Positions 33,793-43,020 of a stretch of DNA of 64,000 nt are shown one piece after another. A program made the translations under genes and the position numbers. Under the pieces are notes generated by a model. That model worked only from the letters and a program-made list of their open reading frames with translations, ran no database searches and was not told the origin of the DNA. The stretch's first letter is position 1; every line of letters starts with the position of its first letter. This stretch comes from Streptomyces sp. G44. GTDB lineage: Bacteria > Actinomycetota > Actinomycetes > Streptomycetales > Streptomycetaceae. The stretch lies in the NCBI RefSeq assembly GCF_016905445.1, contig NZ_JAFEXF010000002.1, positions 114,903 through 178,902 of the forward strand. Reading direction: 5' to 3'.

Positions 33793-34190
33793 GCCTGTGT
33801 GGAGCTGCTCCTGCCAGGATCGGAGCGACCGACCATGAAACGCGCGGCTGGTCTGGCTATGCATGTGCGTCACCGGCCGCGAAGTGCTGCTCCAGGTCGC
33901 CACCTGGGCGTCGTTGAGTTGTTCGATCACGAGGTGGGGAAGGAACATCTCGTCCTCCTGGACAGTGAAGGATTGGTGCGCGGCTCGCACTCCATGGGGG
34001 TAGAAAAGCCCCGAGAGCGCTCCGCGCTCGCGCAGCTCTCGCAGTGCGCAATCGCGTTGCGGATACCGCGAAGAGCCTTGACATGGGCCTCGCCCGCGGC
34101 CTCGTGGGGCCTGTCCGGGGCGGAGGCGGCTTCGGGCCCGGGACTGGGCGGTGCACCCGCCTGCCGCCGACGGGTGGACGGGGCGTCTGC
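33793..34190. other. Region without assignable gene
   Basis: About 400 bases between the deformylase fusion and the frameshifted nuclease-like gene. A minus-strand frame from ATG 33948 begins MFLPHLVIEQLNDAQVA, but it has no family match and runs antisense into the deformylase gene. It may be decayed coding sequence. Confidence 0.4.
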
Positions 34191-35107
34191 TCAGGTGGCG
34201 CATAGTGCGTACGCGGCCTGCGTGACCACGGCCTCCAGGCGTGCGAGGTGGAAGCGGTAGAAGAGCAGGGCGTGGTCGGTGACGGCTCGGGTGTTCTCGT
34301 TGTCGATGACCTCGACGTGTTCGAGAGCCGAGGCGGCGCCACCTGCCCCGTACCCGCGGTCGATGCGCTGAGCGCCGCCTTGGGACGGCTTGGTGAACCC
34401 CGCGGTGGGCGCGAGTGCGTCCTGCGCCCCGATCCCGTCGAGGTGATCGGCGGCATAGCGGGCGAGGTCCACGTACCCGGCGTCGATGAGGGTGCCGTCG
34501 GGCCGGGTGTCACTGTGGCGGCGGCCGTTCACGTCGAGGTAGGTGCGTTGCACCATGTGCGCGCGGTCGGTGACGTTCTCCCAGTCGGGCAGAGCGATGG
34601 GCTCGGAGCGCTGCGGGTAGCTGTTGGTGTCTCCGGCTGCGATGGTGACCATGCCGGGGCGGGCGAGAGTGGTGAGCCACCCGGCTTCGTGAGCCGCTGG
34701 TCGGCGTCGAAGAAGCACATGTGGAACGACACGAAGTTGATCGGCACGGGGTGCACACCCAGGTACGCCTGGACGTGACAGGGGTGCAGCCACCAGGGCT
34801 TCGCGTGCGGCTTTTGCTGGGTGACGTGGAACATGCTGGGTCGCAGGTAGACGGCGGTGGCGATGTCGGCGTCGACGCCGGGGTTGGGGGCTGAGAGGAA
34901 GCCGCGCAGTCCCAGGCGCTTTTCCGTAGCGTGCAGGAGCCGCCCGCCTTGTTCGCGGCTGTGCTTCGCTTCCTGCTGGAGCACGACGTCCGGGCCGCCG
35001 TCCCCGAGCTGGGAGAGGATGTCGAGCGCGAAGTCCCGGCGTTCGCCGTCACGTCCTCCGTCTGACTCGATGTTCCAGACGGCTACGTCGATGGTGCTGG
35101 CGTCCAT
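34191..35107 (-). pseudogene. Endonuclease/exonuclease/phosphatase-family gene with frameshift
   Basis: The reading frame from ATG 35107 encodes the N-terminal half of an EEP-family enzyme (AVWNIE, then VVLQQEAKHS). It continues to FFDADQRLTK near 34690, where similarity moves to another frame. That frame carries the second half: TIAAGDTNSYPQ and the terminal VTDHALLFYRFHL. Together they hold all four EEP landmarks (Asn, Glu, D-x-N, D-H). A one-base indel near 34680 therefore breaks an otherwise complete gene. A sequencing error would give the same picture. Confidence 0.75.
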
Positions 35108-35286
35108 GGAGTTCCTTCTGTGAGTGCAGCAACACCTGGTGGGGGGTGTCTGGGCCGGCCGCTTGCTCCCCCACAGAGCGCGGCCGGGGCGCCGGGTGGG
35201 CGCCACCTCCCCTCGGGGGCGGCCTCGGGGACTTCCCGCGCGGGGCGGGCGTCCCGGCTAGACCAGAGGAGGCCCCAAGCCTGTGG

Positions 35287-36270
35287 TCAGGCGACCGGTC
35301 TCTCGGCCTTCCACCGCGGCCGTGTGCTGGGTCTGATCAGTCCGGTGGTGGAAGGTGGGTCGGTGCCCTTGGAGATCGAGCGGTAGACGAGGAAGGTGTC
35401 GTCGCGGTCGGTCTCTGGGTGTGAGGGGCGTTTGCGGCGCCGGATCTGGTACCCCGCGCCGGTGAGCGTCTGGGCGAGGTGGGTGACGCCTTGCAGCCAG
35501 TGCGTGTACGCGCCGGGCGGTGGAGTCGACTGGTTGGCGGCGCGCTGGTAGAGCGGGGCCGGTTCCCATGTGACGAGGGTGCAGTCCTGGGTGCCGGGCG
35601 GCCATAGGTGCTCGTCCACGTCGCGCACGATGCATCGTCCGGCCCGCAGTGCCTCTGCGTCCTGCTGCTCGTGGCGGCTGAACAGGGGCGGGTCGGCTCG
35701 TTCGAGGAGAGCTTCGATCGGCCATGTGTCGGTGGACCGGCGAGTCTGGAAGTTCGGGCGCGGAGGGTGCGCATGGCGCAGGTCCTCGGCAGTTCGGGGG
35801 GACGGTGTTGTGCCCGCAGGGAGTCGGTAGACGACGAGGTCGGCGCCACTGTGCAGGTCCGGAGTCTTGGGGATGCCCCACTCCTCGACGACGAACCTGC
35901 AGTCCGCGAGGGCGTCGGCGCACGCGTCGAGTCGTTCGGTCCAGTGCTGTATCGCCCCGGGCGGTAGGTGCCCGGTCTTGTCGTTGCGGCGGAAGAGGGG
36001 GTCGGGGAAGAAGTGCACGCCGACGGCGAGTTCGGCGTGGGCGGGCCACAGGACCTCGGGCAAGGGCTCTGCTCGGCACCAGCCGCGGCCCTCGGGAATG
36101 TCCCGCGGGGTCTTGGTGAAGTCCAGGTACAGGCCGCCGAGCTTCAGCCATGTCAGATGGTGGTTGACGAGGGCGACGGCGGATCGGGAAGGGTCCCCGG
36201 GGTCGTAGAGCGGTGGTGTGCTCACCGTCGTGTCCTTTGCAGGAGAGCTGAGTACGGAGGCGGGGTTCAT
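35287..36270 (-). CDS. Hypothetical protein
   Basis: A 327-residue soluble protein without a recognised domain. It is rich in Trp, Pro and Asp and looks like a folded globular protein (GRGWCRAEPLPEVLWPAHAE and FVVEEWGIPKTPDL). A possible internal duplication is hinted at by two WP/WxPAH-like stretches. ATG at 36270 overlaps the stop of the upstream membrane protein (ATGA), so the two are co-expressed. Function unknown. Confidence 0.7.
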   Translation of the reverse strand: MNPASVLSSPAKDTTVSTPPLYDPGDPSRSAVALVNHHLTWLKLGGLYLDFTKTPRDIPEGRGWCRAEPLPEVLWPAHAELAVGVHFFPDPLFRRNDKTGHLPPGAIQHWTERLDACADALADCRFVVEEWGIPKTPDLHSGADLVVYRLPAGTTPSPRTAEDLRHAHPPRPNFQTRRSTDTWPIEALLERADPPLFSRHEQQDAEALRAGRCIVRDVDEHLWPPGTQDCTLVTWEPAPLYQRAANQSTPPPGAYTHWLQGVTHLAQTLTGAGYQIRRRKRPSHPETDRDDTFLVYRSISKGTDPPSTTGLIRPSTRPRWKAERPVA

Positions 36271-37289
36271 GTGGCGGCTCCGGTGACGGGCTCGGGCGAA
36301 GGAGCCGCGGCCCGCCGTACTCGCTCTGCGATGACCGAGGCCGCGAGGCCCACCGGTATGGCGATCAGGAGGCGGTGGGTGAGCGGGAGCGGCATGAGGA
36401 GTGCGCCGAGCAGGTCAAAGGAGGCGTGGCCGATGATCAGCGGAAGTACGCGTCCGGAGCGTGTGTAGAGCTGGAGACGGCCGACGGCGAAGAGGGCCAT
36501 CGCGATGGCGGGCGCGCCGAAGTAGGCGTGCACGACGACCTCGACTGCGCAGACCGTGGTGTAGATCTGCCAGGCGGGCCGTCCTGCGGCCGTCATCAGC
36601 GCAGCGGTGGCGGCCACGATCACCACGTCCTCGACGGCCACGACCACCACGAGCTGGGCCATGAAGTCGAGGGGGCCCGTGACGCCGATGGTGTCCAGTT
36701 GGTTTCCGGCCATGACCGGCAGAGCGGCTACGTCGAGGTGGAGCAACGCCTGGACGCCCAGGTAGGCCAGGCACCCGCCTGCCATGCAGGCACCGAAGGC
36801 GCGTCCTGCGAGGTCGAAGGTCTGTGCGCACCAGCGCTGCGGATTCTTCTCGCGGGGCGTCTTCTCCAGGGTGATGCCGTGAGAGCGGCAGACTTCCCAC
36901 GCGAGCCACGCGAAACTCAAGCCGGTCACGACGGTCCCGAAGTGGCCAAGGGGCCTGTCGGGGTCGGTGGCGTATAAGGAGGCGGAACTGCAGCCCAGTG
37001 CCGCACAGCGTTGGAGTATTCGCTGGCGCGCGGAGACGCGGTCGAGAGTGGTGCGGGCAATGACCGTCCAGAGCAGCCAGAAGAAGACCACGACGCCGAC
37101 GCCTATGCGGATGAGCGCGGTGTAGTGGGAGGTCCGCTGCGGCCAGCGGACGTCGTACAGGGCACCGAGTTGCAGCGCCGCGTTGACCATCGGCGTGATG
37201 GAGGCGAGGAAGAGCAGTGCAGCGGCGTGGAGCAGGGCCCGTCGAGCTGCGGTGCCGCGCAGGGGGGCGGGGGTGAGCGGGTGTGTCAC
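36267..37289 (-). CDS. CPBP/CAAX-protease-like membrane protein
   Basis: A 340-residue polytopic protein with about eight hydrophobic segments. The C-terminal half has the arrangement of the CPBP (Abi) intramembrane protease family: VAVEDVVIVAAT, then HAYFGAPAIAM and IIGHASFDLLG. The first motif is ED rather than the usual EExxxR, so peptidase activity is uncertain. The start overlaps the DUF5999 gene stop. Such proteins process prenylated or small membrane peptides, or confer self-immunity to peptide toxins. Confidence 0.7.
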   Translation of the reverse strand: MTHPLTPAPLRGTAARRALLHAAALLFLASITPMVNAALQLGALYDVRWPQRTSHYTALIRIGVGVVVFFWLLWTVIARTTLDRVSARQRILQRCAALGCSSASLYATDPDRPLGHFGTVVTGLSFAWLAWEVCRSHGITLEKTPREKNPQRWCAQTFDLAGRAFGACMAGGCLAYLGVQALLHLDVAALPVMAGNQLDTIGVTGPLDFMAQLVVVVAVEDVVIVAATAALMTAAGRPAWQIYTTVCAVEVVVHAYFGAPAIAMALFAVGRLQLYTRSGRVLPLIIGHASFDLLGALLMPLPLTHRLLIAIPVGLAASVIAERVRRAAAPSPEPVTGAAT

Positions 37290-37486
37290 GCCGCCACCAT
37301 CTTGGTGGTCGCGGGCCGGTGCGGGGCGATGATCTGGCCGTCCGGCAGGAGTTCACCGGTGTCCTCGAAGAGCAGGACGCCGTTGCACAACCGGGTCCAG
37401 CCCTGTTCTGGGTGGCTCACCTCTATGAGCGCGGCCTCCCGGTCGGGGGAGTCGGCGGTCGGGCACGGCGGCTTGTGCTGGCACAT
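37286..37486 (-). CDS. DUF5999-family small protein
   Basis: A 66-residue protein beginning MCQHKPPCPTADSPDREAA and containing GWTRLCNGVLLFEDTGELLP, the pattern of the Streptomyces DUF5999 family (function unknown). Conserved Cys and His near the N-terminus could bind metal. The ATG at 37486 is the family start; the longer frame upstream is low complexity. Confidence 0.88.
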   Translation of the reverse strand: MCQHKPPCPTADSPDREAALIEVSHPEQGWTRLCNGVLLFEDTGELLPDGQIIAPHRPATTKMVAA

Positions 37487-37599
37487 CGTAGGGCCTTCTG
37501 GGTCGCGTCGGGAGTGGGCAAGCGTGCGCGGGGCGTGCGGCGGGAGGGGTGGGTTGGCCGGCCGCCGCCTCGCAGCCCTGAAGGGCGGCGGCCGGGGCG

Positions 37600-37627
37600 G
37601 CTCCCGCATCCGCCGGGCTGCGGGAGC
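37600..37627 (-). terminator. Hairpin after the LuxR-like gene
   Basis: Inverted repeat GCTCCCGCA / TGCGGGAGC with a 10-base loop, about 90 bases past the LuxR-like stop (read on the minus strand) and upstream of the DUF5999 gene. Probable terminator. Confidence 0.5.
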
Positions 37628-37718
37628 GCCGCTTCCTCCGCGCGGTGTGGTCTCGGGCCGCTCCCGCACGGGGGGGGGCACGGGGGCCGCGAGACCGGAG
37701 GAAGCCCAGTCTGGGAAG

Positions 37719-38183
37719 CTATGTGCGGCCGACGGCGCTCGGCGGCCGTGCCGCCTTCAGCAGCCCGTACTGGCGGGCACGGGTCACGACGTGCGCCCGC
37801 GTTTGAGCGTCAAGTGCCTTCATCAGCCGCCGGACGTCCCTGCTGGCTTGGGCAGAGGATGTATGGGTCTCGGCCGCAATCTGATCAAAAGTCAGGCCCC
37901 GCACGATGAGCGGGATCAGCTCCCGTAGCTGCGGTGACACGTAGGCCGTGCTGTCCTTGCCGACCGGCAGGCGGATCAGTCCAAGGTCGTAGGAGGAGTT
38001 GACGAGCGCCGCCTGCCGGTTCGCACCTACCTTCTTCATCGCCGTGGCGATGTAGTGGCGGACCGTCGACGGCTTTCGGTTCAGGCGGCGCGCGATGGCG
38101 TGGTCGGTCAGGCCCTCAGCGAGGCCCTGCACCACGTCCTTCTCGCGGGAGGTGAAGGAGACAGTCGCGGTGTTGACGGTCAC
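37719..38183 (-). CDS. LuxR-type double helix-turn-helix regulator
   Basis: A 154-residue protein made of two HTH units. The first is a clear LuxR/GerE helix set (FTSREKDVVQGLAEGLTDHA, then STVRHYIATAMKKVG). The second is more divergent (LRELIPLIVRGLTFDQIAAE, then DVRRLMKALDAQ). No receiver or ligand domain is present. A GTG start at 38183 is supported by AAAGGA six bases upstream; longer frames lack domain content. Small orphan regulators of this kind are common in Streptomyces accessory regions. Confidence 0.82.
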   Translation of the reverse strand: MTVNTATVSFTSREKDVVQGLAEGLTDHAIARRLNRKPSTVRHYIATAMKKVGANRQAALVNSSYDLGLIRLPVGKDSTAYVSPQLRELIPLIVRGLTFDQIAAETHTSSAQASRDVRRLMKALDAQTRAHVVTRARQYGLLKAARPPSAVGRT

Positions 38184-38284
38184 CTCTGTCCTTTCTCTTC
38201 GTGAACGGATGGTGTGCCGCCCGATGGACCGAGCGTGGAGCCTCCGGTCCACCGGGCGGCTGTCTGTGGAGGACATGCGCGCGG

Positions 38285-39118
38285 TCACAGGTCGTCCAGG
38301 TTGACAACCGTGAAGGCCCGGAGCGTGCGCACCAGTTGGGTAGCGACCATCCAGGCCATGTCGGCGTGGCCGTAGGGCACCGGGACGCCGTCGCACGCCA
38401 TGACCTGGATGCTGCGGTCCGGCATGTACCGGTGGGGGGTGCCGATGACGCCGTACAGGGGCGCGCTCTGTGCCAGAAGTGCGACGCTTCCGTACTTGGC
38501 GAGGTGAGGGCACCGCTTCGGCGCCACGGGGGCGTGTACGGGGCAGAGGGGCGGCTGTGCGGTGAGGACGGTGGTGCTGGGGTCGGGCACGCCCTCTTCG
38601 GTGCTGTGGGGAAAAAGGATTCCCTGGTCCGTTCTGGCGGGCTCGCGGCAGACCTGGCACAGGAGCTTGCTCATCGTCTCGCGCTGCCGGGCGGGGTTGA
38701 TCATCCGCCAGCGCGGCGCGCCCGTCAGAGCCCCCTCTTCGTCGAGGGACTGCGAGACTCGCGCCCACAGGACGCCTTGCGCGTCGCGGTCCCTCCACCC
38801 TTCGTCCGCGTAGCTGATGCGGCCCCACCCGGTGCTGCCGAAGGAAGGGCGTAAGGCGGAAAGGGATTCGTCCACCTCGCCTTCGCGGGCTGTGATGTAG
38901 GGGATCGGCGTCCGCCCCCGCGGGGCGCTTCCGCTGTACGTGCCCGCCAGTGCGGGGCTGCTGGCCTCCGGGCAGGTAGCGGGGCGCCGGAGCTGCCGAA
39001 AGGCCATACCCCGCCGCACAGCGGAGCGCAGCCGAGGACGAAGTCCTCGGGGCCGGTCTGTGCCGGCTTCGGGGTTGGCCCCGCCGACGTCAGTGCCGGG
39101 GGGTATGTGGACAGACAT
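38285..39118 (-). CDS. Hypothetical protein with a CxxC motif
   Basis: A 277-residue protein without a known domain. The first 60 residues are basic and low complexity; the rest looks folded and has CQVCREPA and, further on, CPVHAPVAPKRCPHLAKYG, suggesting bound zinc. An internal ATG (MSKLLCQVCREPA, near residue 149) could be the start of a shorter form. Function unknown; it lies in a run of minus-strand accessory genes. Confidence 0.55.
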   Translation of the reverse strand: MSVHIPPGTDVGGANPEAGTDRPRGLRPRLRSAVRRGMAFRQLRRPATCPEASSPALAGTYSGSAPRGRTPIPYITAREGEVDESLSALRPSFGSTGWGRISYADEGWRDRDAQGVLWARVSQSLDEEGALTGAPRWRMINPARQRETMSKLLCQVCREPARTDQGILFPHSTEEGVPDPSTTVLTAQPPLCPVHAPVAPKRCPHLAKYGSVALLAQSAPLYGVIGTPHRYMPDRSIQVMACDGVPVPYGHADMAWMVATQLVRTLRAFTVVNLDDL

Positions 39119-39142
39119 GCGTGCTCTTCCTCTCGAACATGC

Positions 39143-39628
39143 TCAGGCAGGGGGCCGCTCGGGCGAGAACACCGAGCAGGAGGCGGGGGGAACGGTCAGT
39201 ACCTGTGTGCGGCGTGCCGTGTACTGGTCGATGGCGGCTTCGCTGTAGCCGTAGAAGCGCCCCACGTCGGCATCGTTGGCGTCCGGCCAGAGTGCCGGCG
39301 GCTTCTCGCCCCACTCGACGACGTAGATCTCGTCGGTGCGGGTAGATCGCCGCATCCGCAGGTGCGGGTAGCCGGGCCGGTCTTGCAGCGCGTCGCGGAC
39401 GGCCAGCGCAAAGTGGGGGCAGGGCACGGGGTAGTCGCCGCCGCGGCGTGTGCCTCCGACCGGGACCGCGGTCAGCGGCATGCGCATCATGCGCACCGCC
39501 CAGCTCTTCTTCAGCAGCTCCGGCTCTGCGATCCGCTGCACGTAGTAGTCGAAGTCGTACGCCTCCCATGGAGACATCAGGACAACGTCCGCAGGCGGGT
39601 GTTTGCAGGTCGTGGGGACATTGATCAT
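39143..39628 (-). CDS. DUF6302-family protein
   Basis: A 161-residue protein with AYDFDYYVQRIAEPELL, RMPLTAVPVGGTRRGG, VVEWGEKPP and GRFYGYSEAAID, the conserved stretches I associate with DUF6302 of Streptomyces. The ATG at 39628 overlaps the stop of the DUF6415-like gene. Function unknown; usually near small regulators and ATP-binding proteins, as here. Confidence 0.78.
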   Translation of the reverse strand: MINVPTTCKHPPADVVLMSPWEAYDFDYYVQRIAEPELLKKSWAVRMMRMPLTAVPVGGTRRGGDYPVPCPHFALAVRDALQDRPGYPHLRMRRSTRTDEIYVVEWGEKPPALWPDANDADVGRFYGYSEAAIDQYTARRTQVLTVPPASCSVFSPERPPA

Positions 39629-40032
39629 TCGGTGTCCTGGAGGCTCGTGATCAGCTCATCCAGCAGGTCGTGGACCGTGTAGCCCAAGCGCCGGGCGAGG
39701 CCCAGGGCCGACCGGTAGCCCGCGGGCGTCTCCGCCTCGTACAGCGGCGTGCCCTGCTCGATGACCGCTTCCAGCTCGTCGGAAGGCGGGAACTTCGGGT
39801 CAGACACCGCGATGTCGCGTAACCGTTTGAAGTGTTCGCGCAGACGATCGAGGAGCGCGGTCAGATCCTTGGCGGATGGCGGTTGCGGGCTTTCCAGCGC
39901 GAGGTCCAGGTCCTCGAAGATGCGCGCGACGACGAGTGGCTGCCATGCCTTGGCCTTGGCCAGGATGTCGGCGAGGGCGGCGGCGTCGTGTTTCGGGACC
40001 CACCGCGGAACGGTTTCGGGAGCGGCCGTCAC
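39625..40032 (-). CDS. DUF6415-like small protein
   Basis: A 135-residue helical protein (DLTALLDRLREHFKRLRDIA, then GYRSALGLARRLGYTVHDLL) resembling the DUF6415 group. GTG at 40032 overlaps the stop of the upstream ATPase gene (GTGA), and its own stop overlaps the DUF6302 gene, giving a three-gene coupled unit. Family call is tentative. Confidence 0.62.
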   Translation of the reverse strand: MTAAPETVPRWVPKHDAAALADILAKAKAWQPLVVARIFEDLDLALESPQPPSAKDLTALLDRLREHFKRLRDIAVSDPKFPPSDELEAVIEQGTPLYEAETPAGYRSALGLARRLGYTVHDLLDELITSLQDTE

Positions 40033-40499
40033 GACTGCCTCGCCGGGATCGTGAAGGTGCACCAGGTCGCCATGCCGTCGGGGCGCACACCCCAGTCGCT
40101 GGAGAAGGTCTCGACGAGGAGCATCCCGCGGCCGTGCTCTTCGTCCGCAGACGGTCTGCGCACGTACGGCCTACCGGGTACGCCGTCGGTCACCACGATG
40201 CCGACCTTGTCCGTGGCGATGATCAGGCGGAACCCGAGGACGTTGCCGTACCGCAGCGCATTGGTGCACAGCTCGCTGACCACGAGCGTTGCGTCTTCGA
40301 TGAGGGCGGTAGGCAGCCCCCAGTAGGTCATCTTGGCCGCGGTGATCCGGCGAAAGCGCCCGACCCATTCCTCCTCGTGCCGGGGTACGGGTGCGCCCGG
40401 TTCCCGGGGGGCCAGCTGTTTGGTGAAGCTCTCCTGGTCGAGCACGCGCTTCGCGTCCAGGGGCAGGTAGCCGTCGAGAAGGTCCGTCACGGTGCTCAT
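40029..40499 (-). CDS. HATPase-domain (anti-sigma-type) protein
   Basis: A 156-residue GHKL ATPase-fold protein of the RsbW/SpoIIAB type. N-box SELCTNALRYG, G1-like VVTDGVPGRPYVR and G2-like EEHGRGMLLVETF are visible. Streptomyces has dozens of these; they act as anti-sigma factors or orphan kinases. ATG at 40499 is chosen because the domain begins soon after it; the huge upstream frame is a shadow of the genes opposite. First gene of a coupled trio with DUF6415-like and DUF6302. Confidence 0.88.
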   Translation of the reverse strand: MSTVTDLLDGYLPLDAKRVLDQESFTKQLAPREPGAPVPRHEEEWVGRFRRITAAKMTYWGLPTALIEDATLVVSELCTNALRYGNVLGFRLIIATDKVGIVVTDGVPGRPYVRRPSADEEHGRGMLLVETFSSDWGVRPDGMATWCTFTIPARQS

Positions 40500-40850
40500 C
40501 AGTTTCCGCCCTCGGGGATTTCCACTGTCGGCAACGGGCTGGGCACCCCAGGGGTGAGGGGGCGCCTGCTTGTTCGCCGGTATCCACGACTTCTGCGGCA
40601 TCGGCTTCGTACCTGCATCAACAGCGGTCGGGCTGGGGCTCATCGGGGGTCTCCCGGGTGGACGGTGGGGAGAGGCGTGGGGGCGTTCGGCACTGTCACG
40701 CAGCGCAGCGCATCCGGTCCCGCTAGTCACGCGGCGTGTCCGGTCGGTGACCAGCGAACACCTGCGGGGAAGGGCTTGGGAATGACTTTGAGATGACGTT
40801 GACCCGTCAGTAACCATGTTCGGGGTGCCGTTGGAGCGGATGCTCCTGAC
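40500..40850. other. Divergent intergenic region
   Basis: About 350 bases between the HATPase gene and the class IV aminotransferase. No gene seen. The two neighbours diverge, so it should hold both promoters; I could not pick a convincing -35/-10 pair. Confidence 0.4.
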
Positions 40851-41645
40851 ATGCTGAGCCGCATGGTGACTCTCGATGGAAAGCCCGTAGCCGTAGAGGA
40901 CTTGCTCCCCCTGGCGCTGACGAACATGGGGCACTTCACGTCCATGCGCGTCGCCGAGGACGGCAGCATCCGCGGGCTGACGCTGCACATGGAACGCCTC
41001 GTGCGGGACTGCAAGATCGTGTGGAGCGCGGACCTGGACCCTGAACACGTGCGCGGCTACGTCCGCCAGGCCCTGGAGGGGCAGAGCCGCCCGTGCGTCG
41101 TCCGCGTCACGATCTACGACCCGAAGGTCGGGATGGGCCGCCCGGCGGACGCCAACCAGCCGCGCGTCCTGGTATCCGTGCGCAGTGCCGGCGCCATGCC
41201 CCCGGAACCGCTGCGGGCCAAGAGCATGGTGTACGAGCGTGACCTGCCCGAGGTCAAGCACGTCGGCCTCTTCGGGGCCCTGCATGCCCGCGGGGCGGCG
41301 CAGCGGGCGGACTTCGATGACGCCCTGTTCGTCGGCAAGGACGGACTCGTGTCCGAGGGCGGCACCTGGAACGCGGGGTTCGTCGACCAGGAGGGCACCG
41401 TCGTGTGGCCGGAGGCGCCGGTCCTGCCGGGCGTCACCATGGCCCTGCTCCAGCAGCACGCCGACCACCGCACCGCCACCGTCACCCTGGACCAGGCCAA
41501 GGGCATGGCCGCGGCCTTCGCCACGAACACCAGCATCGGCGTCCGGCCGCTGTCCGCGATCGACGACGTCGAGTTCCCCGTCGACCACCCGGTCCTGGAC
41601 CAGCTCCAGCAGGCATACCTGTCCATCCCCGGCGAGACCTTGTAG
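40851..41645 (+). CDS. Class IV (fold-type IV) PLP aminotransferase-like enzyme
   Basis: A 264-residue fold-type IV PLP protein. The region YERDLPEVKHVGLFGALHAR holds the likely PLP lysine (VKHVG). DDALFVGKDGLVSEGGTWN and LPGVTMALL match the branched-chain / D-amino acid transaminase / ADC-lyase group. The start is ATG 40851 or 40863. The FGE-fold gene begins 9 bases after its stop, so the two are a probable operon. Substrate unknown. Confidence 0.88.
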   Translation: MLSRMVTLDGKPVAVEDLLPLALTNMGHFTSMRVAEDGSIRGLTLHMERLVRDCKIVWSADLDPEHVRGYVRQALEGQSRPCVVRVTIYDPKVGMGRPADANQPRVLVSVRSAGAMPPEPLRAKSMVYERDLPEVKHVGLFGALHARGAAQRADFDDALFVGKDGLVSEGGTWNAGFVDQEGTVVWPEAPVLPGVTMALLQQHADHRTATVTLDQAKGMAAAFATNTSIGVRPLSAIDDVEFPVDHPVLDQLQQAYLSIPGETL

Positions 41646-41654
41646 GACAAGCCC

Positions 41655-42572
41655 GTGGCGGGGGTGACCATGTGGACCGGCCGCGAGGCCGGGCTGCTGC
41701 GCAAGGCCATGCGCAAGACAGGGAAGGCGTTCGCCGATCTGGTCGGTGTGAACCCTCGCCAGATCCCTCGGTGGGAAAGCCGGGGTGAGACGATCGAACT
41801 CGGCCTCGACAACCAGGCGGCCCTGGACACGCTCCTCGCCCAGGCCGACCCTCTCGTGCAGCAGCGGTTCGCCGCGCTCCTCACCGAACGGGCCGCCGCC
41901 GAGCACGACGAGCGCGCCGAGGAGCTGCTGCGCAACGACCCGCACACGCGCAGGCACCCGGTCGACGGGAAGGTGATGACCCTCGTCGAGGAGGGTATCT
42001 ACCTGTCCGGCCCCGACAACCGTACGGTGTGGCTGGACTCGTTCATGATCGACGTCTACCCGACGACCAACGAGGACTACGCGAAGTTCGTACTCGCCAC
42101 CGGCCACCGGCCGCCACAGCACTGGCCCGGAGGAAACTGCCCCGTCACGCTGGCCACCCATCCGGTGGTGTGGGTGACGTGGCACGACGCCACCGCCTAC
42201 GCCCGCTGGGCGGGGAATACGCTGCCCACCGCCCGGCAGTGGGAGAAGGCCGCCCGCGGCCCCCGCGGACGCATCTACCCGTGGGGCAACGAGCCGACCG
42301 CCGCGAAAGCGAACGTCGCCGAAGCCGGCATCGACGCGACCACCCCCGTCTCCCGCTACCAGTCCGGCGTCAGCCCGTACGGCGTCTTCGACATGTGCGG
42401 CAACGTCTGGGAGTGGTGCTCCACCGAGGAGAAGCCTGGGATCGGCCGGTACGCGCTGAAGGGCTCCGCTTTCACCAGCCCGTTCGAGCGCTGCACCCCC
42501 TCGCTGCAGAACGCCGCCAACGCGACCATGAAAGACAACGACACAGGATTCCGCTGCGCCGCTGCCGCATAG
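41655..42572 (+). CDS. HTH plus FGE-sulfatase fold protein
   Basis: A 305-residue protein. Residues about 6-45 form an HTH-like unit (LLRKAMRKTGKAFADLVGVN, then PRQIPRWE), followed by a helical linker. The rest is an FGE-fold domain (SFMIDVYPTTNEDYAKFV, LPTARQWEKAARG, YPWGNEPT, FDMCGNVWEWCS, DTGFRC). Only one of the two copper cysteines of true FGE is kept (FERCTPS). GTG at 41655 or ATG at 41670. It is the second FGE-fold protein in the window and likely acts with the class IV PLP enzyme; oxidase, EgtB-like or regulatory roles are open. Confidence 0.85.
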   Translation: MAGVTMWTGREAGLLRKAMRKTGKAFADLVGVNPRQIPRWESRGETIELGLDNQAALDTLLAQADPLVQQRFAALLTERAAAEHDERAEELLRNDPHTRRHPVDGKVMTLVEEGIYLSGPDNRTVWLDSFMIDVYPTTNEDYAKFVLATGHRPPQHWPGGNCPVTLATHPVVWVTWHDATAYARWAGNTLPTARQWEKAARGPRGRIYPWGNEPTAAKANVAEAGIDATTPVSRYQSGVSPYGVFDMCGNVWEWCSTEEKPGIGRYALKGSAFTSPFERCTPSLQNAANATMKDNDTGFRCAAAA

Positions 42573-43020
42573 CGCGATGCTGGCGCGCCCGCCGCCGGGA
42601 GTCGGTGCCCTCATCGCCTGGGCGGCGTGCTCCCGGTCCGCGTGGGCCTGGGTCTTGCGGGCGGTGCTCTGGCGCATTGCTGGCCTCGGCTCGTCGGAGG
42701 ATCAGGAGTGCTGACACGGCCCGACCCCGAGATAGGCGTGGTTGACCCGCGCAGAGGTCGGAGCCGCACACCATTACGGGGGCACACGGCCCATGTGTTC
42801 GCGCAAACGGCCTTGCCGATCAGTGCGCTCAACTACCGTGCTGCATGTGCGATTTACTGTGCAAGGGCAATCGCGAGCGCACTCAAAATGGCACATGCCC
42901 GAACACGGGCAGGGGGTTGTTCAGGGGGGTACAGGGGCTGGCAGACTCAGGGCAGCGGCCCGCTGGACACCGGACACAGGACGTGTTGAGTACCTACAGG
43001 GTTGGGGAGAGGGTTACAGA
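42573..43020. other. Intergenic region
   Basis: About 450 bases before the XRE-DUF5753 gene. No coding potential is convincing. The stretch around 42840-42900 is AT-richer than its surroundings and likely contains the promoter of the XRE gene. Confidence 0.4.

Noticed and set aside
32074..34203. Long minus-strand frame opposite the HTH-deformylase gene
   Set aside because: Antisense to a gene with clear domains; no domain of its own.
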